From the NCBI GenBank assembly GCA_029465975.1, contig CM055754.1, forward strand, positions 1,110,116 to 1,174,115: a stretch of DNA of 64,000 nt, given 5' to 3'. The position numbers and the translations under genes were made by a program. Numbering within the stretch: position 1 is the first letter of the stretch; every line of letters starts with the position of its first letter. The notes beneath the pieces were generated by a model. That model saw nothing but the letters and a program-made list of their open reading frames with translations, made no database searches and was not told the DNA's origin. Positions 1-12,300 of the stretch are shown piece by piece. The stretch comes from Dallia pectoralis (Eukaryota; Chordata; Actinopteri; Esociformes; Umbridae).

Positions 1-307
1 GGTACTGTTTTGTTGATGCTACTTTAGTATGCTTTTGAACGTGGGAAGCAGTTGTACTTTTACTATTCCAGTCACTGAATATAAAACTGTTTAACCAGAT
101 CTTGTGTTTAGAGGTAAGCTAGCATGCTAGCGATTGCTTTCTCCAGTTAGCTTTAGCTGCATGTGGGGTTGTTTGACTTTGGATAGGCTTGGCTATCCAG
201 GGACCCGCTATGTGTTTACATTGTATCATATAGTGATAGTATTGATATAAAGCTACTTAGCATTGTGCTGGTGCCCTTCTTATTTTCTATTTATTTTCAT
301 GTCAAAG
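1..307 (+). other. LRRC9 intron (partial)
   Basis: No coding signal is visible. The segment ends at the splice acceptor before the first LRR exon in the window (AG at 306-307). Confidence 0.6.
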
Positions 308-3300
308 GTTTTGAATCTCCATGGCAACAGTCTAAATAAGCTGAAGGAGATTTCCCATCTGACAGCCCTACGCCATCTGACCATCAGCTTTAACGAGTTC
401 ACACATCTGGACGACATCTCCCACATGGTGAGTCCAGACGGGAACTACAGCCTGCCAATGTCCACCAAGTTACATTTAGCATTGCCATACATACAATAAG
501 TATGTTTGTTAAAGTTTCTCTGCAACCACCCAGAACCACCTGGAGTTTGTGGACGCCAGTTTCAACCGGGTGCAGAACCTGGACGGACTGAGAGGGCTGC
601 GATGCCTGAAACAATTGGACCTGTGCTGGAACCAGCTGACCCAAGCCCGGGAGGATACAGCTGTGCTGCGGAAACATGCTCCATCCCTGCTGACACTAGA
701 CACCCGCCACAACCCATGGCATAACGTGAGAGCCTGGTTCCTATCTAGGTTTCTTTCTAAATTCGACCCATCCACGCAGGGAGTTTTTCCTAGACGCTGT
801 GTATCAACTTGTTTATGTGTGCGCTGTCATGTTTCAGGCTGGGTGTTTGTAAAAGCACTAACCCTAACCCTAAGCACTTTGTGACAACTCTCATGGGTCA
901 ATTTACATAACACTGTGGTATTTGGTGAGGTGACACTGGTGTTTTTCCAGCCCAGTGGAGTAAGAATGGCAGTTCTGGGACGTCTATCGACACTCACTCA
1001 TCTGGATGAGGTGCTGGTGACAGAGGAAGAGGCAGCTGCTGCAGTCAAAATGGCTGCAGGCTCCAAAATAAACCAGGTAGATGGATACACATTTAAATAA
1101 TGGTGGTAATATCATGGTACTGGTTTTAATTATTACTGGTTACTGGAAAGATACTAGTTAGGTTAACATTTTGTCTACAGGCTTCTCTCTTGGCCCACTC
1201 CCGGACAGCCAGGGAGCGCCCTCGCGGTCTCAGCCTGCTCTCTGCAGCCCTGCTCCTGGACCAACTCAGCCCCTCGCCCTGGGACATCACTGGAGCACCG
1301 GAACCAGGCTGGACCACCAAGGTGACACAGACAGGAAGATTCATACAGAATGCTGAAGTATAGGAGACATAAAATGGACCTGTTCCACTTTGTAGTTTAT
1401 GGTTTCTTAAGGTGCTTCATCTGCAATAGTGCAGCCTGTTAGTTTAACTGTGACATCTGAACTCTGAGCAGATCACAGCCCTTAACCTTGACGGCCAGAG
1501 GCTCTCCAAGCTCACCAACCTGGACAAACTTGTGAACCTACGCTGGGCCTCGTTCAATGACAACGACATCTCTATAGTGGAGGGTCTGGACAACTGCAGG
1601 CATCTGGAGGAGTTGTCCCTTAATGACAACTGCATCTCTAAGCTGGACGGTCAGTCAGTCATCTAAAGCGTTGGCTTCATTACACAATCAAGTCATGCAG
1701 TAGAGCTTTTTCCCAGTAACACACTTAAAGTCCATTAATGTATTAGAAAGGTTTCCCTGTCTGTCATTGTCCTCTTAGGCATGTCCAAACTGCAACAGCT
1801 CACTAAGCTTAGTGTCAATGGGAACAAGTTGTCCTGTCTAAATGGCACCAGCTTGGACCGGCTGCCCTACCTGCACTTCCTGTCTGTGGAGAACAACCTG
1901 ATTGGCTCTCTGAATGGGGTGCATAGAGCCCGGTCACTCTTGGAGCTCTACGTCGGCAACAACATGATCTCCACCACACGAAACATCTACCACCTGAAGG
2001 TGAGCAGTCGTCACACAGATGAGCATGATACTAACACACACCAACACACACCAACACACACCAACACACAGGACACATCACCAGCTATATATACTGTGTT
2101 ATCCAATATAAATAAAACACTATGTAGATAAACTATTTCCTCTGGGTTTTTTTCAGGTTTTGACGAACTTAGTCATTCTGGAAATGTATGGGAATCCTAT
2201 AGTGGAAAAGTTAGACTACTACAGGATTTATGTGGTGTTCCACCTTCCTGCTCTGAAGGCGCTGGATGGAATTGCAGTGGTTAGTTCATATTATAATATA
2301 TTAAATACGTATTACTTCCCAGATTGAGAGAGAGACGAAGTCATGATGTAACTGTGTTCCAACAGGAAGTGACAGAGTGTGAGAATGCCAAGAACATGTT
2401 TGGTGGACGCCTGACCCCTGACATGCTGGCAGAGAAACTGGGCCACCTGAACCACTCTGGCATGGTGGATCTTTACTTGCAGTCCTGTGACATCAGGTCT
2501 TACTGAACCTTATAGTAGAACGTCCCGGTAGCTCAGTATTTTAAGTGCGAGTACTATTTAGTGTTTCTTGTCCCTCTCTAGAACTGTGGACCTGGTTCCA
2601 GCAGACCTGTTCCACAACCTGCACACGGTCAACTTAGAGCACAACAATCTCACGTCCTTTAGTGGTCTGGTGTATCTGCCCAACATTAAGGTAGTTCCTT
2701 AAGTGGTCTGGTGTATCTGCCCAACATTAAGGTAGTTCCTTTAGTGGTCTGGTGTATCTGCCCAACATTAAGGTAGTTCCTTTAGTGGTCTGGTGTATCT
2801 GCCCAACATTAAGGTAGTTCCTTAAGTGGTCTGGTGTATCTGCCCAACATTAAGGTAGTTCCTTTAGTGGTCTGGTGTATCTGCCCAACATTAAGGTAGT
2901 TCCTTTAGTGGTCTGGTGTATCTGCCCAACATTAAGGTAGTTCCTTTAGTGGTCTGGTGTATCTGCCCAACATTAAGGTAGTTCCTTTAGTGGTCTGGTG
3001 TATCTGCCCAACATTAAGGTAGTTCCTTTAGTGGTCTGGTGTATCTGCCCAACATTAAGGTAGTTCCTTTAGTGGTCTGGTGTATCTGCCCAACATTAAG
3101 GTAGTTCCTTTAGTGGTCTGGTGTATCTGCCCAACATTAAGGTAGTTCCTTTAGTGGTCTGGTGTATCTGCCCAACATTAAGGTAGTTCCTTTAGTGGTC
3201 TGGTGTATCTGCCCAACATTAAGGTAGTTCCTTAAGTGGTCTGGTGTATCTGCCCAACATTAAGGTAGTTCCTTTAGTGGTCTGGTGTATCTGCCCAACA

Positions 3301-6300
3301 TTAAGGTAGTTCCTTTAGTGGTCTGGTGTATCTGCCCAACATTAAGGTAGTTCCTTAAGTGGTCTGGTGTATCTGCCCAACATTAAGGTAGTTCCTTAAG
3401 TGGTCTGGTGTATCTGCCCAACATTAAGGTAGTTCCTTAAGTGGTCTGGTGTATCTGCCCAACATTAAGGTAGTTCCTTTAGTGGTCTGGTGTATCTGCC
3501 CAACATTAAGGTAGTTCCTTTAGTGGTCTGGTGTATCTGCCCAACATTAAGGTAGTTCCTTAAGTGGTCTGGTGTATCTGCCCAACATTAAGGTAGTTCC
3601 TTTAGTGGTCTGGTGTATCTGCCCAACATTAAGGTAGTTCCTTTAGTGGTCTGGTGTATCTGCCCAACATTAAGGTAGTTCCTTTAGTGGTCTGGTGTAT
3701 CTGCCCAACATTAAGGTAGTTCCTTTAGTGGTCTGGTGTATCTGCCCAACATTAAGGTAGTTCCTTTAGTGGTCTGGTGTATCTGCCCAACATTAAGGTA
3801 GTTCCTTTAGTGGTCTGGTGTATCTGCCCAACATTAAGGTAGTTCCTTTAGTGGTCTGGTGTATCTGCCCAACATTAAGGTAGTTCCTTAAGTGGTCTGG
3901 TGTATCTGCCCAACATTAAGGTAGTTCCTTAAGTGGTCTGGTGTATCTGCCCAACATTAAGGTAGTTCCTTTAGTGGTCTGGTGTATCTGCCCAACATTA
4001 AGGTAGTTCCTTTAGTGGTCTGGTGTATCTGCCCAACATTAAGGTAGTTCCTTTAGTGGTCTGGTGTATCTGCCCAACATTAAGGTAGTTCCTTAAGTGG
4101 TCTGGTGTATCTGCCCAACATTAAGGTAGACCACCAGGTCCCACTGACTCAGGGGGGGTTGTATTTCTCTAGGGGATCTGACAAATGTTTCGTCTCACTT
4201 CATCAATTGTGTAGTTGGCTCAAAACCAATAATAAACAAGTATTTTGTTCTTTCCTCCCATGTAGACTCTGTGTTTGAACTATAACCACATAGAGTCTAT
4301 CCTGCCTAGACAGAAGGTTCCATCATACCTGACTAACAGACAGATTCTCCACCAGAAGGTCAACTCCAGTGGTTATGGTCAACATAGCTCATCTAAAGGC
4401 ACCAGGTACCAGCATGGACCAACACTTTGGTTTGGTCTGCACTTATCTTCTGCCTCACGTTGATGTGTTTTATCCTGTCATTCTCGGGGCCATGAGTACA
4501 ACACCAAGCTTTGAACATGTCAGCCTTTTGAGTGTACTGCACAGCTTGTATATTACTAATTTCAGGTGTCATTTCTACTTTTAGCCACTTGGGGGCGGCA
4601 CTAACTGATGACTTGAAAAGGCGCTGTCAAACAGTTCCCAGAAAGCACAAATCTCCTTTTCACTGGTTCTATCGAAAGACAGCAGAGGAGAGTTTACACA
4701 TAAAATAAAAGGCACATAAAATAGGTTTAAATTGGGAAGGGGTCGTTGGGAGGAGACCGGGAAGTCAGGCCTTTGTGTGGTCGGGCTGTGCTGTGATTGC
4801 CTTAAGTTGCATTGCACCTGTGAGCCCTGCTCTTCTGAATGGGGCAGTGGAGAGAGAAAGTGCAGCCCATTCAGTTAGAGAGGCAGCTAACGATCAGTGC
4901 CCATTCTGTGTCTCCCTTTCAGGGAAGCAGGCCCGGCGGACAGCCTGGAGCCACTTATGGGGAGTCTGGAGGTGCTGCATTTGAGCTACAATGGCATCTC
5001 CAATATGGCCAATCTACAGCTCAGCAGGCTCCCCAATCTCAAAGCACTCTTTCTCCAAGGTACTGTAACAACTTCCTTTACTTTCCTTTACAGCCGTTGA
5101 AAGGTAAAGCTCAGTGACAGGACCAGCTCTCTCAGGCTTGTCCAGGTGGGAGGTGAGGCAGTAAGAATAGAACTGAAATGGGCAGTGCGACCGGTCACAG
5201 ACATTACAGCTGCTCTTTCTCTCTGGCATTGTTTGCATTTGATTATTGTTTTTGTCAGTTGTGTGACTGTCTGACCCGAGCTCTGCCCCAGTTCTATGTT
5301 TGTTAACCAGTCCAGGTATCTTTTTAAACACCACCAACCACCACAGTCATACAGAATCCAAGCACCTTTCAGTCTCACAAACGCCCCGGCACAGAACCTA
5401 AGTTCATGAATAAGATGTGTGCATTTGAAATAATGCGGTCAGATGATACAGCATATGTCAAACTGTTATCGTTGTGTACTGATGTGCCATCTCACCAGGT
5501 AATGAGATCTTCCAGGTGGACGGCTTAGAGGGTCTAGAGCGGCTACAGGAGCTCGACCTGGACCAGAACCGGATTAGATCCGTGGGGGAGAACTCCTTCT
5601 TTGGTCAGGTTGTCCTGTTGAAGCTGCACCTGACGGAGAACCGCCTCCGAGAACTTAACCACCTCCAACCTCTTACAGCACTAAGGAGACTGTTTCTGGG
5701 CCTGAATAAGATACAGGTACGGTACTCCTAACTCCCCCCCCCTACATGTCACCTGTCTGTCTGTCTATACTGACCGATTCATGTACACATATTTATAGTA
5801 CATAAGTGATTAGCAATAAATTTGTATAGACCAAAGTCCAACTTTCTGTACTGCAGTTACGGAATTATGGTGATACACTCATTCTGTGTTTAAGTACGTT
5901 TGGCATCTAAAATGTGTTTTATTTTGATCGTCAATGTTTTCATGCTAGTCGGTGAAAATCAAGTGCCATAATTATAGACGGCAACCACCCCATTGTGGCA
6001 TGCATGGCATGAGGTGGCTGGTATTAAGGAGAATCAGCGTTGATTGAAGGTCAGCGCTCAGTGTTTGAGGACAGAGAAGAACAATCAAGGAACCCTGTAA
6101 TCAGGTTCTCAGGCTAACTCTCATTCTCACCACAGGAGAGTGATTGGCACTTTGTCTAGTATTTCCCCCACCTCCCATCTTTCTCTTCCTTAATGTTTTC
6201 ATGCTTTCAATTAAGACGTGAAAATGCTGCAATCATCCCCAGAGCACGGGGCATCACAATGAGACTCGGTGTAAATCAGAACTCAGTCACGAGTCGTGGA

Positions 6301-9300
6301 GGAAAGAGACACCCCCCGTCCAGCGCCCCTAATGCCTGCCCAAACTGTCTGATAAAATGAACCAGAGCTTATACATATTATCGGTCTCATCAGGGTGATC
6401 AATCATCATGGATACATCTGATTCTGATCGCCATGGTTTACATACATCAGTCTGGGGTTTGTTGGTTTACAAGTAGCAGTGAAGGAAACATTATGCCACA
6501 TTATGGTAATGAGGTAAACATGTTAAAGCAACATTATGGTAATGAAGTAAACATGTTAAAGCCACATTATGGTAATGAGGTAAACATGTTAAAGCAACAT
6601 TATGGTAATAAAGTAAACATGTTAAAGCCACATTATGGTAATGAGATAAACATGTTAAAGCAACATTATGGTAATGAAGTAAACATGGTAAAGCAACATT
6701 ATGGTAATGAAGTAAACATGTTAAAGCAACATTATGGTAATGAAGTAAACATGTTAAAGCCACATTATGGTAATGAGGTAAACATGTTAAAGCAACATTA
6801 TGGTAATGAAGTAAACATGTTAAAGCAACATTATGGTAATGAAGGAAACATGTTAAAGCCACATTATGGTAATGAGGTAAACATGTTAAAGCAACATTAT
6901 GGTAATGATGTAAACATGTTAAAGCCACATTATCGTAATGAAGTAAACATGTTAAAGCCACATTATGGTAATGAGGTAAACATGTTAAAGAAACATTATG
7001 GTAATGAGGTAAACATGTTAAAGCAACATTATGGTAATGAGGTAAACATGTTAAAGAAACATTATGGTAATGAGGTAAACATGTTAAAGCAACATTATGG
7101 TAATGAGGTAAACATGTTAAAGCAACATTATGGTAATGAGGTAAACATGTTAAAGCAACATTATGGTAATGAGGTAAACATGTTAAAGCAACATTATGGT
7201 AATGAGGTAAACATGTTAAAGCCACATTATGGTAATGAGGTAAACATGTTAAAGCCACATTATGGTAATGAGGTAAACATGTTAAAGCCACATTATGGTA
7301 GAAGTCCTTATTGTTTTTTCTATTCTCCGTAGGACATCTCAGAGCTTGATAAACTAGACATCCTTCCCTCTCTGATTGAGCTGTCAGTCGTAGGGAATCC
7401 TGTGAGTATCTTTATTCCTCCAAATGATACAACCTTGTATGTCTACTGTAAGCTACAATTATTACAATCAAGCAAGAGCTCAGTGAATTTTTCCCCCCTT
7501 GACTGTATGAAAATTGTCAAATTATTTCCATTATGGGTGTCCTTCACCCGCATTTCAGTGTGTGTCAATTGTCAGTGTGTGTCAAAGCCCCAGACACTTG
7601 GCTGGTGTTATTTAGAGGCCAGAGAAATCCTAAACAGATCTGTGTACAAACACACACATTTAGGACTGTTATAGGTTATTTTCATATCCTAACCCTGACC
7701 TTAACCTCACAAAAAAAACGTAAATTCTTGACATAAACCTTAATTCTAATCCCACCTGACAACCTTATGCTTATTGTAACATCTCATTTCATGTTATATT
7801 ATTCTTGTGGAATTATCCGTCCCCACAGGACAAAAGACCATAAAAACACACACATCATATGACCTCATTTACATATGCAAATTCCCACAGGCTACTTTCA
7901 CCAAAACACACTCTGTAGTTGTAAATTAAGCGATTACATGATGGGACGTCTGTTCCGCCCCAAACTGGCCGGCATCACAGACAAATCCGCGGACCAAATG
8001 GCAGAGCCGTTATCAGACACTGTTGGCCCAGAATCAGCACCCATCTAGAGCCCATCAGGTCTGGACATCCATGGAGGCCTGTTCAGCTGGGCCAGCCTGT
8101 TTACCCCACTGCCCCTTCCCCCCTAAAGGGGCTTAACCCAGACAGGGTGGAGAGCATACAGCTGATGTAGTCACGTACTCTGGTCAGAACATCTCTCATG
8201 CTGGGAACCCAGGGAAACGGGAGGACTAGGCAGGGCAGTCAGCTGGACCATAGAGGAGATGGGAGTGAGGACTAGGCAGGGCATCTGGACCATAGAGGAG
8301 ATGGGAGTGAGGACTAGGCAGGACATCTGGACCATAGAGGAGATGGGAGTGAGGACTAGGCAGGGCATCTGGACCATAGCGGAGATGGGAGTGAGGACTA
8401 GGCAGGACATCTGGACCATAGAGGAGATGGGAGTGAGGACTAGGCAGGACATCTGGACCATAGAGGAGATGGGAGTGAGGACTAGGCAGGGCATCTGGAC
8501 CATAGCGGAGATGGGAGTGAGGACTAGGCAGGACATCTGGACCATGGAGGAGATGGGAGTGAGGACTAGGCAGGACATCTGGACCATAGAGGAGATGGGA
8601 GTGAGGACTCTGGGGATGATGAGACAGGAGAAGGCCAGTTTATTCCATCAGAACAGGCTTGTTCCTACATGTGTGTTCCTACATGTTCTGTTGTCAGGTG
8701 GCCCGGCTGTCCATTAGGCCAGCAGTGATACTACGCCTGTCCAGGTTGCAGATTCTGGATGGGGTGGAGATCTCCCAGGAGGAGAAGACCAGGGCTAAAC
8801 AAGTCTGCACAGAGGCACAGGTATAAGCTATGAGAGAGAGATCTATGTTGTTGCCTTTGTGTTTTATCAACCGGTTGGTAGAGGTGTTAATATCTGCAGT
8901 GGTTTACAGAATATAGTTAATCCTCGTCACCTAATGATACTGAACTAAAAAGACACACAGTTGTGATTTTTAGAAAAGGGTTTGAAAATCATTTCTACTG
9001 GGATGCAACTTCAAATTATAAGCAGATATAACAACCTAGCAACAGCCTCCACCAAATAAGGATGAACCCCTCCCACTGTGAGCCTGATTTGATCTACACA
9101 TAACAGGAGACTGGGCAGTAAAACTCCTCCCACTCTGTGAGCCTGATTTGATCTCCACATAACAGGAGACTGGGCAGTAAAACTCCTCCCACTCTGTGAG
9201 CCTGATTTGATCTCCACATAACAGGAGACTGGGCAGTAAAACTCCTCCCACTCTGTGAGCCTGATTTGATCTCCACATAACAGGAGACTGGGCAGTAAAA

Positions 9301-12300
9301 CTCCTCCCACTCTGTGAGCCTGATTTGATCTCCACATAACAGGAGACTGGGCAGTAAAACTCCTCCTACTGGGAGCCTGATTTGATCTCCACATAACGGG
9401 AGACTGGGCAGTAAAACTCCTCCCACTCTGTGAGCCTGATTTGATCTCCACATAACGGGAGACTGGGCAGTAAAACTCCTCCTACTGGGAGCCTGATTTG
9501 ATCTCCACATAACGGGAGACTGGGCAGTAAAACTCCTCCCACTGTGAGCCTGATTTGATCTCCACATAACGTGAGACTGGCCAGTAAAACTCCTCCCACT
9601 CTAGAGCCTGATTTGATCTCCACATAACAGGAGACTGGCCCGTAAAACTCCTCCCACTCTGTGAGCCTGATTTGATCTCCACATAACAGGAGACTGGCCA
9701 GTAAAACTCCTCCAGCGCTGAATTAAAAGCAGCCTAAGCCAGTTCGCTTCATCCTGCTGATTAGATGAAATGTGTATGGCCGATAATGTACCAATGGATG
9801 TTCACCCTATTAGCTGGGTCAACCCAGCCTCCTGTACTCATTACCAGTGGCTGAGGGAACTAGAGAGGGGGATTCTGGGATTACTCGTTATGAAAAAGAA
9901 ACACTAAACCTTCTGCTACCTCATTTTAGACTAATCGCTCTCCTTTTCATTCAACTGTCATTCATCTATTCATCTTATTAATATTAACATAGTACAGTAT
10001 ATCCTCTTGTGGTATAACATAGTACAGTATATCCTGTTGTGCTATAACATAGTACAGTATATCCTGTTGTGCTATAACATAGTACAGTATATCATGTTGT
10101 GCTATAACATAGTACAGTATATCTTCTTGTGCTATAACATAGTACAGTAATCCTGTTGTGCTATAACATAGTACAGTATATCCTGTTGTGCTATAACATA
10201 GTACAGTATATCTTCTTGTGCTATAACATAGTACAGTATATCCTGTTGTGCTATAACATAGTACAGTATATCATGTTGTGCTATAACATAGTACAGTATA
10301 TCCTGTTGTGCTATAACATAGTACAGTATATCATGTTGTGCTATAACATAGTACAGTATATCTTCTTGTGCTATAACATAGTACAGTAATCCTGTTGTGC
10401 TATAACATAGTACAGTATATCCTGTTGTGCTATAACATAGTACAGTATATCTGTCACGGCTGTGTAGGTGGCGGAAGGATGGAGCCAGACAACCCACGGA
10501 AATACTCTCGAGTCTCTTTAATACCTTACGGAAAAACCCGTAGTATTACTCAAAGCCACACAGGCAAAGTAGAGGATGCGACGCAGCGCACAAACTGTAA
10601 CCACTCCTCGCACGGAGGTATAATAAACAAGAAGCCCAGAGCTCACAACGAGACTCGGGCTGTACATAACACACGTAACACGAAACAATTCCACACAAAG
10701 ACCAAACCAAACACAGGGAACTTAAATAGTACACTAATGAGATAATGGACACCAGGTGTAGTGATGACGAGACTGAACAAGGTGTGCAGGGGGAGGAGAT
10801 AACGATGGTGGCTCAGAAGACCGGGGAGGACGACCGCCGAAGGCCGCCAGCAGGGGGTGGCACACTGGCTTCTGAGGGAGTTCTCACAGTACTCCCCCCC
10901 TGACGCGCGGCTCCGGCAGCGCGTCGACCCCGACCTCGGGGCCGACCCGGAGGACGAGGAGCTGGACGGTCAGGGCGCCGGCGATGGAAATCCTCCAGAA
11001 GGTTTAAGTCCAGCACATCCCACGCCGGCACCCAACATCGCTCCTCCGGGCCGTACCCCTCCCACTCCACGAGATACTGAAGGCCCCCTCCCCGGCGTCT
11101 GGAGTTGATGATGTCCCCGACAGTGTATGCCGGGGCCCCCTCGATATCCAGGGGGGGCCGGGGGGTCTCCAGCACCCTAGATCGCTGGAGGGGACCAGCC
11201 ACCACCGGCCTGAGGAGAGAGACATGAAACGAGGGATTAATTCGATAGTCAGGTGGCAGCTGCAATCGATACGTCACCTCGTTCACTCTCCTCAGGACTT
11301 TAAACGGCCCCACAAACCGCGGGCCCAGCTTCCGGCAGGGCAGGCGGACGGGCAGGTTCCGGGTCGAGAGCCAGACCCGATCCCGGGGTATAGACGGGCG
11401 CTTCACTGCGCCTCCGGTCAGCGGACGTTTTTGGCGCTGTTTGGCGTGCTGTAGGTGGGTGTGGGTAGCATCCCATGTCGCCTCAGCACGCCGGAACCAC
11501 TCATCCACTGCCGGTACCCCGGTGTCAGCCTGGCTCTGCTGCCACGGTGCCAGAACCGGCTGGTACCCTAGGACACACTGAAATGGGGTTAGGTTAGTGG
11601 AGGAGTGGCGGAGTGAATTTTGGGCATACTCTGCCCATGGCAGAAACTCCGCCCACTCCCCCGGCCGGTCCTGACAATATGACCTCAGGAACCTCCCCAA
11701 ATCCTGATTGACTCTCTCCACCTGCCCATTAGCCTCGGGGTGGTAGCCGGAGGTCAAACTGACCGAGACCCCAGGCGTGCCATAAACGCCTTCCAGACAC
11801 CAGACGTGAACTGAGGGCCCCGATCAGATACTATGTCCTCCGGTACCCCGTAGTGCCGGAAGACGTGTGTAAACAGGGCCTCTGCGGTCTGCAGGGCCGT
11901 TGGGAGACCTCCCAGGGGCAGGAAGCGGCAGGCCTTTGAAAACGGTCCACAACGACCAGGACTGTAGTGTGACCTTGGGAGAGAGGGAGATCAGTCAGAA
12001 AATCAACACTAATGTGAGACCATGGTCGCCGTGGAACGGGCAAAGGTTGTAACTTACCCGCCGGAAGGTGCCTAGGTGCCTTACACTGGGCACACACGGA
12101 ACACGAGGAGACGTACAACCTCACATCCTTGGCCAGACCAGGCCACCAATATTTATTGGTAAGGCAGCGCACTGTCCGACCAATGCCCGGGTGACCCGAG
12201 GACACCGATGTGTGGGCCCAGCAGATGAGACGGTCGCGAACATCCAGCGGCACGTACACGCGCCCCTCGGGGCACTGAGGAGGAGATGGATCCGTGCGTA

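Noticed and set aside
862..878. Short telomere-like (AACCCT) repeat, also near 37463
   Set aside because: Only two to three units; common by chance in fish introns.
2661..4129. Regular 41-bp repeats looking like a CRISPR array
   Set aside because: There are no unique spacers; the units are directly tandem, and the genome is a vertebrate.
6433..7332. Long open frames over the 33-bp array on both strands (299 and 266 codons)
   Set aside because: Pure tandem repeat with a period divisible by 3 in an LRRC9 intron; no family match.
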